Origin: CBDUQI01 sp965369325
Lineage (GTDB): Bacteria; Pseudomonadota; Gammaproteobacteria; Steroidobacterales; JBCBZW01
DNA length: 29,950 bases
Assembly (NCBI GenBank): GCA_965369325.1
Contig: CBDUQI010000054.1
Span: 1-29,950 of the forward strand
Direction of reading: 5' to 3'
In this document: piece by piece, positions 22,260-29,950 of the stretch
Layout of the letters: each line of letters opens with the position of its first letter
How positions within the stretch are numbered: the first letter of the stretch is position 1
Made by a program: the position numbers and the translations under genes
The notes under the pieces: generated by a model
What the model was told of the DNA's origin: nothing
Database searches by the model: none
Seen by the model: only the letters and a program-made list of their open reading frames with translations

Positions 22260-23567
22260 TCAGCAATCCAGCGTATGCGCGCGCTCCCAATCGGAGACAT
22301 CGCGAGTAAAACGTCGCCACTCGTCGTTTTTAAGTTTGACGTAGCTGTCGACGAACTCATCGCCGAAAGCAGCTCTGGCGATCTTGCTCTTATCCAACAG
22401 GCGGATCGCATCCAGGAGATTCTCAGGCAGTTTGCGCACTTTTTTTAGTGTGTGTTGCTCGGTGTACATGTTGATGTCCAGCCGTTTGCCGGGATCACGA
22501 CTGTTAGCGACACCGTCAAGCCCCGCGGCAACAATCGCCGCCTGCAACAAATATGGATTGGTCGCGCCATCCATTAGACGGATTTCGAATCGCCCGGGTT
22601 CCGGAATGCGCACCATGTGGGTGCGGTTGTTGCCCGTGTAGGTAATGGTGTTTGGCGACCAGGTAGCGCCGGATGAGGTAACGGCTGCGTCAATTCGCTT
22701 GTAACTATTCACCGTGGGAATAAAGAGCGCAGCGAGCGAGTCGGCACTGTGCAGAACGCCGCCTAGAAATTTGTACGCCAGTGCAGACAACCCTAACTCA
22801 CCGGATTTGGCGGAGAACAGATTCTTTTTGCCAGCCTTGTCCCAAACCGACACATGCGCATGACAGCCGTTGCCAGTCAGATGGGTAAACGGCTTGGGCA
22901 TGAAGGTGGCGCGATAGCCGTGTTGCTCGGCGATAGTTTTGGTCATGTACTTAAAGAAGGCATGGCGATCGGCGGTTTTTAGCGCATCGTCATACTCCCA
23001 GTTCATCTCATACTGGCCGTTGCCGTCTTCGTGGTCGTTTTGATAGGGGTTCCACCCAAGCTGCAGCATGCAATCGCTGATTTGCTTGATGACATCGTAG
23101 CGCCGCATCAACACCGCCTGGTCGTAGCATGGCTTCGGGTCGTTATCGTTCGGGTCAGACAGCTTGTTACCCGCGGCATCGAGCAGGAAGAACTCGCACT
23201 CCACACCCGTCTTCACCCGGTAGCCACGATCCATGGAGGCGCTAAGTTGCCGTTTTAACGCGACCCGCGGTGAGGCTTCAACCGGTTTGCCATTCATCCA
23301 CAAATCCGACGCCAGCCACGCCACTTCCGGTTGCCAGGGCAACTGAATCAAGCTGTCCGGATCGGGAATGGCAAACAGATCCGGATCGGATGGGCTCATA
23401 TCCAGCCAGGCGGCGAAGCCCGCAAAACCAGCGCCATCTTTCTGCATCTGCTTGATAGCCCGGGCCGGCACCAGCTTCGCCCTCAACTGTCCCAGCAGGT
23501 CAACGAAGCTGATCAGGAAGTATTCGATTTTTTTGACTTTAGCAATCGCTGCTAGATCTTGAGCCAT
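22260..23567 (-). CDS. glnT: Type III glutamine synthetase homologue GlnT / gamma-glutamylmethylamide synthetase
   Basis: A 435-residue ATP-dependent amide ligase of the glutamine synthetase superfamily, GlnT/GmaS branch. Family segments are YFLISFVDLLGQLRAKLVPA, AWLDMSPSDPDLFAIPDPDS, the catalytic VECEFF with NGQYEMNW, and LTGNGCHAHVSVWD. GlnT of rhizobia is poorly active on ammonia, whereas close relatives (GmaS) join methylamine to glutamate. The sequence alone does not separate them. ATG at 23567 has CAGGAG 7 bases upstream. It is the last gene of a four-gene operon, 36 bases after the FMN subunit gene. The product would feed its gamma-amide to the three-part synthase encoded upstream. 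Confidence 0.9.
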   Translation of the reverse strand: MAQDLAAIAKVKKIEYFLISFVDLLGQLRAKLVPARAIKQMQKDGAGFAGFAAWLDMSPSDPDLFAIPDPDSLIQLPWQPEVAWLASDLWMNGKPVEASPRVALKRQLSASMDRGYRVKTGVECEFFLLDAAGNKLSDPNDNDPKPCYDQAVLMRRYDVIKQISDCMLQLGWNPYQNDHEDGNGQYEMNWEYDDALKTADRHAFFKYMTKTIAEQHGYRATFMPKPFTHLTGNGCHAHVSVWDKAGKKNLFSAKSGELGLSALAYKFLGGVLHSADSLAALFIPTVNSYKRIDAAVTSSGATWSPNTITYTGNNRTHMVRIPEPGRFEIRLMDGATNPYLLQAAIVAAGLDGVANSRDPGKRLDINMYTEQHTLKKVRKLPENLLDAIRLLDKSKIARAAFGDEFVDSYVKLKNDEWRRFTRDVSDWERAHTLDC

Positions 23568-23603
23568 CAGTTTGCTCCTGGTTGGTAGGTCAGTGTGCCC
23601 ATG

Positions 23604-24914
23604 TTACGCGCCGGGGATCCAGCTGGTGCCGGCTAACGGTACCTTGGCCATCGCCGCCGCTTCAACAGTCAACGCAACCAAATCCTCTGGCTCCAGATTC
23701 AGCACATGGCTTTTGCCACAGGCACGCGCCACTGTTTGCAATTCTAATGTCATGGTGGATAAGTAATTTCGCATCCACTGCGCACCCTGCTCGGGGTGTA
23801 GCCTGGCTTCCAGCGCTGGGTCCTGCGTAGCCACGCCCACCGGGCAGCGGCCCGTGTGGCAGTGGTGACAGAATCCCGGCAAGGTGCCGATTTTTTCGTA
23901 GTCCTCGGTGTAGATGTTGCGGTTGCAGCCGAGCGCCACCATGGCGGCACTGCCGATAGACACCGCATCCGCGCCCAGCGCGAGCGCTTTGGCCACGTCG
24001 GAGCCCGTGCGAATGCCGCCGGAGATGATCAGCTGCACTTCGCGGTGCACACCCAGTTCCTGCAGCGTCTGTACCGCCAATCGCACGGCAGGCAGAGTAG
24101 GGATGCCGACGTTCTCAATAAACACGCTTTGTGTCGCCGCAGTGCCGCCCTGCATCCCGTCCACCACGATGACATCGGCACCCGCCTTGACGGCCAGCGC
24201 AACGTCATAACTCACGCGGGTAGCGCCGACTTTGACGTAAATAGGAATCTGCCAGTCGGATATCTCACGCAGTTCTTGCAGCTTAATTTCGAGATCATCC
24301 GGGCCGGTCCAGTCCGGATGTCGGCAAGCGCTGCGCTGGTCGATCCCGACCGGCAGATCGCGCATGCCTGCGACGCGGTCGGTAATTTTCTGCCCCAGCA
24401 ACATGCCGCCGCCGCCCGGCTTCGCACCCTGGCCCACCACCACTTCCAACGCGTCGGCGCGGCGGATGTCATCGGGGTTAAGACCGTAACGGCTCGGCAA
24501 TACCTGGTAGACAAGTTGTTTGGAGGACTGGCGCTCTTCTTCGGTCATCCCGCCATCGCCGGTGGTGGTGGTAGTGCCCATCAAGGTCGCGGCCCGCCCG
24601 AGCGATTCTTTGGCATTGGCCCCGAGCGCACCGAAACTCATGCCAGCGATGGTAATCGGTGTAGAAAGCTCGATCGGTTTTTTCGCGAAGCGGGTGCCCA
24701 GTGTCACAGTGGTATCGCATTTTTCCCGATAGCCTTCCAACGGATAGCGCGACATTGAAGCACCCAGAAACAACAGATCATCAAACGAGGGTACTTTGCG
24801 TTTGGTGCCGAAGCCGCGTATCTCATAAATCCCCTGATCCGCCGCCCGATGGATCTCGGCCAAGACTTCCGATGAGAACGTGGCGGAAGGGATCAGTCCG
24901 TCTGAACGGCTCAT
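23604..24914 (-). CDS. FMN-binding glutamate synthase-like subunit (GlxD/MgsC)
   Basis: A 436-residue protein equal to the FMN and iron-sulfur domain of glutamate synthase, encoded separately. It carries ITIAGMSFGALGANAKESLG, the glycine-rich VVVGQGAKPGGGGMLLGQKI, VDGMQGGTAATQ (FMN phosphate site) and ISGGIRTGSDVAKALALGAD. The cluster motif FCHHCHTGRCPVGVATQ lies around residues 347-363. It would reduce a 2-oxoglutarate adduct with ammonia, or in N-methylglutamate synthase with methylamine, that arrives from the amidotransferase subunit. ATG at 24914 has AGGTGA before it. It lies 33 bases after the GXGXG gene. Confidence 0.93.
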   Translation of the reverse strand: MSRSDGLIPSATFSSEVLAEIHRAADQGIYEIRGFGTKRKVPSFDDLLFLGASMSRYPLEGYREKCDTTVTLGTRFAKKPIELSTPITIAGMSFGALGANAKESLGRAATLMGTTTTTGDGGMTEEERQSSKQLVYQVLPSRYGLNPDDIRRADALEVVVGQGAKPGGGGMLLGQKITDRVAGMRDLPVGIDQRSACRHPDWTGPDDLEIKLQELREISDWQIPIYVKVGATRVSYDVALAVKAGADVIVVDGMQGGTAATQSVFIENVGIPTLPAVRLAVQTLQELGVHREVQLIISGGIRTGSDVAKALALGADAVSIGSAAMVALGCNRNIYTEDYEKIGTLPGFCHHCHTGRCPVGVATQDPALEARLHPEQGAQWMRNYLSTMTLELQTVARACGKSHVLNLEPEDLVALTVEAAAMAKVPLAGTSWIPGA

Positions 24915-24947
24915 ACGGCATCACCTGCGAGGGGGGTTGGGGACAAC

Positions 24948-25619
24948 TTAGTACTCATCGGCGTGCTCAACGTTAAAGTGGTACAGCTTGCGCGCAGAAC
25001 CGTAACGGCGGAATTCATCTGCGCTTTCAGAGCGCCCGGCGCTCGCGAGCAGTCCGCGCAGGGCTGCCACGTGTTCCGGCGTCATTTTTTTCTCGATGCA
25101 GTCAGCGCCCAGTTCGCCCACCGCGCCGCGCACATAAATGTTGGCTTCATAGAGCGAATCGCCCAGATAATCGCCGGCATCGCCGCAGACCACCAGATTG
25201 CCCTTCTGTGCCATGAAGCCACTCATATGCCCGACGTTGCCCGCCACCACAATGTCCACCCCTTTCATCGAGATGCCGCAACGGGAACTGGCATCGCCCT
25301 CAATGATGAGCATGCCGCCGCGCCCGGTGGCGCCGGCATACTGTGAGGCGTTGCCCGCGACCCGCACGATGCCGGACATGATGTTCTCGGCGATGCCGGG
25401 GCCGGCGTTGCCATGCACGGTCACGTTCGCGTGTTTGTTCATACCACCGCAGTAGTAGCCCACGTGACCGTGGATCTGCACATCAACATCGGTGTCGATG
25501 CCCACCGCAACGCAATGGCGCCCCCCCACATTAACAACTGACACTGGCGATTTTGGCCGATCATGCAGATATGCGTTAAGGCTGCGGACCGTGTCACTTT
25601 GCAAATCAAATTTGCTCAT
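24948..25619 (-). CDS. Glutamate synthase GXGXG-domain subunit (GlxC/MgsB)
   Basis: A 223-residue protein corresponding to the C-terminal right-handed beta-helix (GXGXG, alpha-subunit type) domain of glutamate synthase. Repeating glycine turns are evident (GHVGYYCGGMN, GNAGPGIAENIMSG, AGNASQYAGATGRGGMLII, GNVGHMSGFMAQKGNLVV). The domain has a structural role, bridging the amidotransferase and FMN parts. Its ATG overlaps the upstream stop as ATGA, so translation is coupled to the amidotransferase. In ordinary GltB all three parts are fused. Separate genes are typical of GlxBCD and MgsABC. Confidence 0.93.
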   Translation of the reverse strand: MSKFDLQSDTVRSLNAYLHDRPKSPVSVVNVGGRHCVAVGIDTDVDVQIHGHVGYYCGGMNKHANVTVHGNAGPGIAENIMSGIVRVAGNASQYAGATGRGGMLIIEGDASSRCGISMKGVDIVVAGNVGHMSGFMAQKGNLVVCGDAGDYLGDSLYEANIYVRGAVGELGADCIEKKMTPEHVAALRGLLASAGRSESADEFRRYGSARKLYHFNVEHADEY

Positions 25620-26524
25620 GACTCACCCCACGCATAAACGGTCGCCGGGGCGGGTTCCCAGATATTGGCGTGTTCCACACCATCCAGTTGGGCGATCGCA
25701 CGAAACTCCGAGGCCATCGCCACCCAGTCATCGGTCTCTGCCATCACCGCGGGCTTGCATGCGATGGGATCTCTCAGCACTGCAAAGCCCCGCCGCGTAC
25801 CGATCGCCAGCGTATAGAAGCCGTCAAGATCGCGCAGCGCATTCTCCAACGCCATTTCCAACGTGTCCCCTTCGCGCATGCGCCACATCAGATAGCCCGC
25901 GGCCACTTCGCTGTCGTTATCGGTTTGAATCTCCACCCCGCGCTCGCGCAGTTCGCGGCGCAGACGATTGTGGTTGGAGAGCGAGCCGTTGTGCACCAGG
26001 CACAAATCCATACCCGTCGAGAAGGGATGAGAATGCTCCGTGGTGACGGCGCTCTCGGTTGCCATTCGCGTGTGGCCAAGCGCGTGCGTGCCGGCGCAGC
26101 TATCCAGATCGAACTGATCGACAAAATCCTGGGGCAAGCCCTTCTCTTTGTAGATCTCGATGGAACTGCCTACGCTCATGAGGCGCAGCATCGGGAAGTG
26201 CTCCTGTAGCCAAGTGTGGATGGCAAAAGCAGATTCCGGAAGGACAAACAGGGCGTGGGTGGCGCGAACCTCATAGCTGACATCGGCGTCAACCGTGGCT
26301 GAAAGCGCGGTTCGCACCCGATCCCAGTCGAACGGGGCAGCGGAAAACAGACTGATTTTCATCGCTGAGCCCATGGCGGTTCCGGCCGGCAGGTCGCGGT
26401 AAATGGCGACGCCTGCACTGTCGGGGCCTCGATCGCTCATCTGCACCAGCATGGCCGCCAGAGAAGCTCCAAGATTAGAACCTAATGCTTTGTTTTTATA
26501 GTATAAGCCGACTATTCCGCACAC
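25616..26524 (-). CDS. Class II glutamine amidotransferase subunit (GlxB/MgsA)
   Basis: A 302-residue N-terminal-nucleophile amidohydrolase. Cys2 (MCGIVGLYY) is exposed after removal of Met1 and attacks the gamma-amide. Supporting motifs are SDRGPDSAGVAIY, HALGHTRMATESAVTTEHSH and LVHNGSLSNHNRLRRELRE. It corresponds to the glutaminase domain of glutamate synthase and would release ammonia from glutamine, or methylamine from gamma-glutamylmethylamide. Translation begins at GTG 26524 with AGGAG 6 bases before it. It is the first gene of the operon and faces the XRE-cupin regulator across 93 bases. Confidence 0.93.
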   Translation of the reverse strand: MCGIVGLYYKNKALGSNLGASLAAMLVQMSDRGPDSAGVAIYRDLPAGTAMGSAMKISLFSAAPFDWDRVRTALSATVDADVSYEVRATHALFVLPESAFAIHTWLQEHFPMLRLMSVGSSIEIYKEKGLPQDFVDQFDLDSCAGTHALGHTRMATESAVTTEHSHPFSTGMDLCLVHNGSLSNHNRLRRELRERGVEIQTDNDSEVAAGYLMWRMREGDTLEMALENALRDLDGFYTLAIGTRRGFAVLRDPIACKPAVMAETDDWVAMASEFRAIAQLDGVEHANIWEPAPATVYAWGES

Positions 26525-26562
26525 GTAATGCTCCTGAAGGATGTCATGCGCTATCGGCTTAG

Positions 26563-26616
26563 TGTACGCTCAATATACAATGCCAGTGAAATTTTTTTCA
26601 TCACATGAAATATTCA
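26563..26616. promoter_or_regulatory. Operator-like dyads between glx/mgs operon and XRE-cupin gene
   Basis: Three small dyads occupy this divergent promoter: TGTA-N9-TACA (26563-26579), TGAAA-N4-TTTCA (26587-26600) and TGAA-N3-TTCA (26606-26616). The last two share the half-site TGAA and the third ends one base before the regulator ATG, where a Shine-Dalgarno would normally be. The spacing and position fit binding by the XRE-cupin regulator, which could control both directions. Confidence 0.4.
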
Positions 26617-26617
26617 G

Positions 26618-27250
26618 ATGACCAAAGTCGATAACCGTTCAGGCGATTTTGCAGACCCGGCGCACCGGCAGCCTGCCGAGAATGAGCTTGAGCGGGCCAT
26701 TGGAAAGCAGGTTCGCCACTTTCGTAAACAGCTCGAGCTGAACATTACCGATCTGTGCGAGCTCACCGGTCTGTCCCAGGGCATGCTGTCGAAAATCGAG
26801 AACGGTCTGACCTCGCCCTCACTGGCGACCTTGCGGGCGTTGTCAGAGGCGCTGAATGTGCCGGTCACTGCGTTGTTTCGAAGCTATGAGGAACAAAGGG
26901 ACGCCATCCACGTGAAAGCCGGCGAGGGGCTGACGATTGACCGACGTGGTACACGCGCAGGCCATCAGTACCAGTTGCTGGGCCACACCGTGCGAGGCGA
27001 CGTATCCGTTGAGCCTTACCTGATTACGCTGACCCAGGACACTGAGGTGTTCCCGCTGTTTCAACACGCGGGCACGGAGTTTATTTACGTGCTGAGCGGG
27101 GAGATGCTCTACAGCCACGGCGATGCGCTGTATCACCTGCGCCCGGGCGATTCGCTTTTCTTTGACTCGCACGTCGTGCACGGCCCGCAGCAATTACTGG
27201 ACGTGCCCATCCAGTTCTTGTCGATCATGTCCCAGTCACTTAACCAGTAG
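26618..27250 (+). CDS. XRE-family transcriptional regulator with cupin domain
   Basis: A 210-residue two-domain regulator. Residues about 28-88 form a Xre-type helix-turn-helix (ITDLCELTGLSQGMLSKIEN), and residues about 130-205 a cupin effector domain (TEFIYVLSGEMLYSHGDALY, LRPGDSLFFDSHVVHGPQQL). Relatives such as PuuR sense small amines, amino acids or their gamma-glutamyl derivatives. Its position, divergent from the glx/mgs-glnT operon, suggests it senses a substrate or product of that pathway. ATG at 26618 lacks a Shine-Dalgarno. The space is taken by a TGAA-N3-TTCA dyad, which may mean tight autoregulation. Confidence 0.92.
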   Translation: MTKVDNRSGDFADPAHRQPAENELERAIGKQVRHFRKQLELNITDLCELTGLSQGMLSKIENGLTSPSLATLRALSEALNVPVTALFRSYEEQRDAIHVKAGEGLTIDRRGTRAGHQYQLLGHTVRGDVSVEPYLITLTQDTEVFPLFQHAGTEFIYVLSGEMLYSHGDALYHLRPGDSLFFDSHVVHGPQQLLDVPIQFLSIMSQSLNQ

Positions 27251-27284
27251 GCAGGGAAACGCGCTCAGTTGTATCCACAATTTG

Positions 27285-27311
27285 CTCTTGTCCATCTTCC
27301 GTGGACAAGAG
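27285..27311. terminator. Perfect 10-bp hairpin between convergent genes
   Basis: CTCTTGTCCA (27285-27294) and TGGACAAGAG (27302-27311) form a perfect stem around the loop TCTTCCG. It lies between the XRE-cupin gene and the convergent yqjG gene. No T-run follows on either strand, so it may be a Rho-assisted or bidirectional terminator. Confidence 0.5.
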
Positions 27312-27340
27312 TCAAAATGAATAACTGTAAGCCGATAACG

Positions 27341-28333
27341 TTACATTGCCACGCCTCGCTGCGCACCACGCCCGTGGGGTTGCATAAAGTCAATCTGCGG
27401 GCCGGACGGCACAATACGGGTCGGGTTAATGCTCTCGTGGCTGGCGTAGTAGTGCTGCTTAATGTGCTCGAGATTTACCGTGTTGGCAATGCCCTGTTGC
27501 TGGTATAGATCGCGCAGGTAACCCCACAGGTTCGGATAATCCACAATGCGACGTTTGTTGCATTTGAAGTGGCCCACGTAGACCGCATCAAACCGTACCA
27601 GGGTGGTGAACAGGCGCCAGTCTGCCTCGGTAATGTTGGGGCCGGTGAGGTAGCGACGGTCGTCCAGCCGCCGCTCTAGTGCATCAAGTGCATCAAACAA
27701 CTCGGTGACCGCCTCGTCGTACGCTTGCTGCGTGGTGGCGAACCCGGCGCGATAAACCCCGTTGTTGATGTTGGGATAAATAAACTCGTTGAGCGCGTCG
27801 ATTTCCGCCCGCAATGGCTCGGGATAGTAGTCGCCGGCAAGCGCACCCACATCGTCAAAAGCGCTGTTGAACATGCGGATAATCTCCGGCGACTCATTGC
27901 TGACGATCGTGTTGCGCTGCTTGTCCCATAATACCGGCACCGTCACCCGGCCCGTGTAGTCCGTTTGCGCCAGGGTGTAGATCTCATGCAGAAACGCTTT
28001 GCCGCTGACGGTGTCCGCCACCACATCATCGCCCTCGGCAAAGGTCCAGCCATCATCCGCCATCAGGGCGTTCACTACGGACACTGAGATCATCTCCTGC
28101 AGCCCTTTCAGGCTGCGCAATATCAACGTGCGATGCGCCCACGGGCATGCCAGGGACACATACAAATGATAGCGCCCGGCCTGTGCCTTAAAACCGCCCA
28201 CGCCACTCGGGCCTGCGCTGCCGTCACGGGTTATCCAGTTGCGGAAACTGGGCGCTTTACGTACAAAGCGCCCGCCGGTGGCCTTGGTGTCGTACCAGTC
28301 AGTGTGCCATTTACCTTCTACTAACAATCCCAT
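27341..28333 (-). CDS. yqjG: Glutathionyl-hydroquinone reductase YqjG (xi-class GST)
   Basis: A 330-residue cytoplasmic enzyme that reduces glutathionyl-hydroquinones with glutathione, returning hydroquinones to the pool. The start MGLLVEGKWHTDWYDTK and GRYHLYVSLACPWAHRT match E. coli YqjG closely; Cys63 in CPWAH is the catalytic thiol. The C-terminal helical GST domain (NEFIYPNINNGVYRAGFATT, LTGPNITEADWRLFTTLVRF, DAVYVGHFKCNKR) is complete. The length is that of the family. ATG at 28333 is chosen on homology and the AGGTGAT five bases upstream; the frame opens three codons earlier. It starts 15 bases after the pirin gene, and the pair is commonly found together. Confidence 0.95.
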   Translation of the reverse strand: MGLLVEGKWHTDWYDTKATGGRFVRKAPSFRNWITRDGSAGPSGVGGFKAQAGRYHLYVSLACPWAHRTLILRSLKGLQEMISVSVVNALMADDGWTFAEGDDVVADTVSGKAFLHEIYTLAQTDYTGRVTVPVLWDKQRNTIVSNESPEIIRMFNSAFDDVGALAGDYYPEPLRAEIDALNEFIYPNINNGVYRAGFATTQQAYDEAVTELFDALDALERRLDDRRYLTGPNITEADWRLFTTLVRFDAVYVGHFKCNKRRIVDYPNLWGYLRDLYQQQGIANTVNLEHIKQHYYASHESINPTRIVPSGPQIDFMQPHGRGAQRGVAM

Positions 28334-28348
28334 ATCGATCACCTGTGC

Positions 28349-29215
28349 CTAAAATCGATTGTTTTGAAAATCTTCGAACGCCTGACGCACTTCCTCGCGG
28401 GTGTTCATCACAAAGGGCCCGCCGCGCGCGACCGGCTCGTCCAACGGCTGACCGGCAATCAACAAAAAGCGGCTGGCCTGATTAGCCACAACGCTCACCT
28501 GATCGCCCGCACCGAGCACGGCCAGTGTGCGTGCACCCACGTGCTGACCCTCCTGGCCAACGGTGATGTCACCGTTCACCTGATACACAAACGCGTTGTG
28601 CGTCTGCGCCAGGTGTTGTTCGAACCGATCGCCCGCGGCCAGCTCAACGTCCATGTACGTGGGGCTCACATGGCGATTATTCACCGGACCTTCGGTGCCC
28701 TTATTGGTGCGCCCGGCGATCACCCGAATGCGGGTGCCACTAGCCCATTGCTCCAACGCGACGCCCTCAGCGGGAAATTCCTGGTAGCCGGGCTCGACCA
28801 TCTTGGCGCTGCGCGGCAGGTTTACCCACAACTGAAATCCCATCAACAGGCCATCCACCTGCTCCGGCATCTCCGAGTGCACGATGCCTTTACCTGCGGT
28901 CATCCACTGCACCCCACCGGGTTTGATCACACCCTCGTTGCCCGCGCTGTCCTTATGGCGCATTTGGCCGGCGAACAGATAAGTGACGGTTTCGAAGCCG
29001 CGATGCGGGTGGTTAGGAAACCCGCCGATATAGTCCTGCGGCCGATCCGACTCAAACGCATCCAGCAACAGGAACGGATCCAGCATGCTCAGTTGCTGGG
29101 TGCCGATAATGCGGGTCAGTTTTACCCCGGCACCATCAGTGGCCGGCTGACCCTGGTTGAGCTGCACAACTTCGCGTTCTTTCGCGGTGCCGGCATTGGT
29201 ATTGGGAACTGTCAT
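28349..29215 (-). CDS. Pirin family protein
   Basis: A 288-residue bicupin. The N-terminal cupin has the iron ligands in FPNHPHRGFETVTYLFAGQM (His69, His71) and GKGIVHSEMP (His113, Glu115), as in human and bacterial pirins, some of which are quercetin 2,3-dioxygenases. The C-terminal cupin ends GPFVMNTREEVRQAFEDFQN, a strong pirin signature. ATG at 29215 follows GGAG by 8 bases. The upstream in-frame TTG at 29269 would add residues with no similarity. With YqjG just downstream, it probably deals with quinones or flavonoid-like aromatics. The divergent LysR gene is the likely regulator. Confidence 0.94.
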   Translation of the reverse strand: MTVPNTNAGTAKEREVVQLNQGQPATDGAGVKLTRIIGTQQLSMLDPFLLLDAFESDRPQDYIGGFPNHPHRGFETVTYLFAGQMRHKDSAGNEGVIKPGGVQWMTAGKGIVHSEMPEQVDGLLMGFQLWVNLPRSAKMVEPGYQEFPAEGVALEQWASGTRIRVIAGRTNKGTEGPVNNRHVSPTYMDVELAAGDRFEQHLAQTHNAFVYQVNGDITVGQEGQHVGARTLAVLGAGDQVSVVANQASRFLLIAGQPLDEPVARGGPFVMNTREEVRQAFEDFQNNRF

Positions 29216-29336
29216 CACATGGCTCCGGTGATCTGTAAGCTGCGCTGGCCGGGGAAGGTCAGCGCTCAATGAATGAATGACGCCCAGCTTATCTGTTGAT
29301 TGATCCTGAACAAACAGGGAAAATAGGAAATTATTA

Positions 29337-29351
29337 TTCTACAAATCAGAA
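29337..29351. promoter_or_regulatory. LysR-type box between pirin and LysR genes
   Basis: TTCT-ACAAATC-AGAA contains a T-N11-A dyad typical of LysR regulators. It lies 19 bases before the LysR ATG, next to a TATTAT (29332-29337), so it could serve autorepression and activation of the divergent pirin operon. A second dyad, CTGTT-N15-AACAG, lies further toward pirin. Confidence 0.45.
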
Positions 29352-29370
29352 CAATGCGAATCGAGAAAAT

Positions 29371-29950
29371 ATGGGCCAACTGGAAGACATGCAGGTATTT
29401 ATTCGGGTGGTGGAGGCCGGCGGCATCAGCCGTGCGGCCGAGCAACTGGATATCGCCAAATCCGCCGTCAGTCGCCGGCTCAGCGAGCTGGAAAAACGCC
29501 TGGGCACCCGCCTGATCAGCCGCACGACGCGCACCTCCAGCCTGACCGAGGCGGGCCACAGCTACTACCAGCAGGTGGTCAAGGTGGTCGACCAGGTACT
29601 TGAAATTGACAATGAAATGCAGGATGCCGAGTGCGCCCTCACGGGCAATATCCGCCTTGCGGTACCGCTGTCTTTTGGCCTGCTGCATCTCGGGCCGGCC
29701 ATCGACCTGTTTATGCAACAACACCCACAACTGAACATTCGCATGGACTTCTCGGACCGACTCGTGGATATCGTCGAGGAGGGCTTCGATCTGGCCCTGC
29801 GCATCGCGGAGTTAGCCGATTCCAGCATCCAGGCGCGAAGGATATTCCCGTCCCACCATCGCCTGGCCGCCAGCCCCAGCTACTTAAAGCGCGTGGGCAC
29901 GCCCGAAACGCCGGAAGATCTTACCCAGCATCAGTTGTTGAGGTACGCGG
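29371..29950 (+). CDS. LysR-family transcriptional regulator (3' end outside window)
   Basis: The first 193 codons of a LysR regulator, open to the edge. The helix-turn-helix (MQVFIRVVEAGGISRAAEQL, then DIAKSAVSRRLSELEKRLGT) is of the subgroup close to AaeR/DsdC-like regulators that sit beside pirin and quinone-related genes. The effector domain starts near residue 90 (GNIRLAVPLSFGLLHLGPAI) and contains VDIVEEGFDLALRIAELADS. About a third of the protein is missing. It reads away from the pirin-yqjG pair, which it probably controls. ATG at 29371 has only a weak GAGAAAAT before it. Confidence 0.94.
   Translation, partial: MGQLEDMQVFIRVVEAGGISRAAEQLDIAKSAVSRRLSELEKRLGTRLISRTTRTSSLTEAGHSYYQQVVKVVDQVLEIDNEMQDAECALTGNIRLAVPLSFGLLHLGPAIDLFMQQHPQLNIRMDFSDRLVDIVEEGFDLALRIAELADSSIQARRIFPSHHRLAASPSYLKRVGTPETPEDLTQHQLLRYA

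Noticed and set aside
1..29950. tRNA, rRNA, CRISPR, insertion sequence or phage genes
   Set aside because: I looked for T-loop motifs, repeat-spacer periodicity, transposase or integrase motifs and terminal repeats by eye and found none.

Overview
The window looks like chromosomal DNA of a GC-rich proteobacterium, most likely a gammaproteobacterium, probably aquatic or marine. The clues are the base composition, the VPLPA-type C-terminal sorting signal, a secreted Asp-box protein ending in a thrombospondin-3/dockerin-like tail, and a YqjG/pirin pair. This assignment is inferred from gene content alone. I saw no rRNA, tRNA, CRISPR array, insertion sequence or integrase.

Layout. 1-850: 5' part of a LivH-type branched-chain amino acid permease (minus). 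1243-2034: a class I methyltransferase (minus). 2465-3751: an orphan GAF-domain histidine kinase. 3944-4648: a VPLPA-CTERM surface protein behind a very good sigma-54 promoter. 4645-5559 / 5650-6150: a LysR regulator divergent from a periplasmic TPR protein. 6374-6754: a carboxymuconolactone-decarboxylase-like protein. 6833-7051: a small lipoprotein with an acidic repeat tail (minus). 7257-8564: an FrhB-type flavin/iron-sulfur protein. 8629-9252: a LysE-type exporter. 9353-10294: an unrecognised exported protein of lower GC.

13262-10442 (minus) is the most interesting block. It holds a small membrane protein with a winged-helix-like tail, an Lgt (prolipoprotein diacylglyceryl transferase) family membrane protein, a radical SAM protein resembling archaeal tetraether synthase (Tes) and bacterial membrane-spanning lipid synthases, and a three-helix small membrane protein. 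The Lgt-like and radical SAM genes overlap by 20 bp, so they are probably co-translated. This suggests an uncharacterised lipid or lipoprotein acyl-chain modification system.

13492-16131: a large secreted Asp-box beta-propeller protein (minus). 16344-17075: a METTL-like methyltransferase. 20684-17060 (minus): a NUDIX hydrolase, a secreted YtcJ-like amidohydrolase and a membrane-anchored quinone-oxidoreductase-like protein. 20898-22136: a lone polysaccharide pyruvyl transferase. 26524-22260 (minus): a tight four-gene operon for a three-part glutamate-synthase-like enzyme (GlxB/C/D or MgsA/B/C) and a type III glutamine synthetase homologue (GlnT or GmaS), with a divergent XRE-cupin regulator. 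This is either half of the N-methylglutamate methylamine pathway or the rhizobial glx-glnT type system; the N-methylglutamate dehydrogenase genes are not in the window. 28333-27341 and 29215-28349 (minus): a glutathionyl-hydroquinone reductase and a pirin, divergent from a LysR gene that runs off the right edge.
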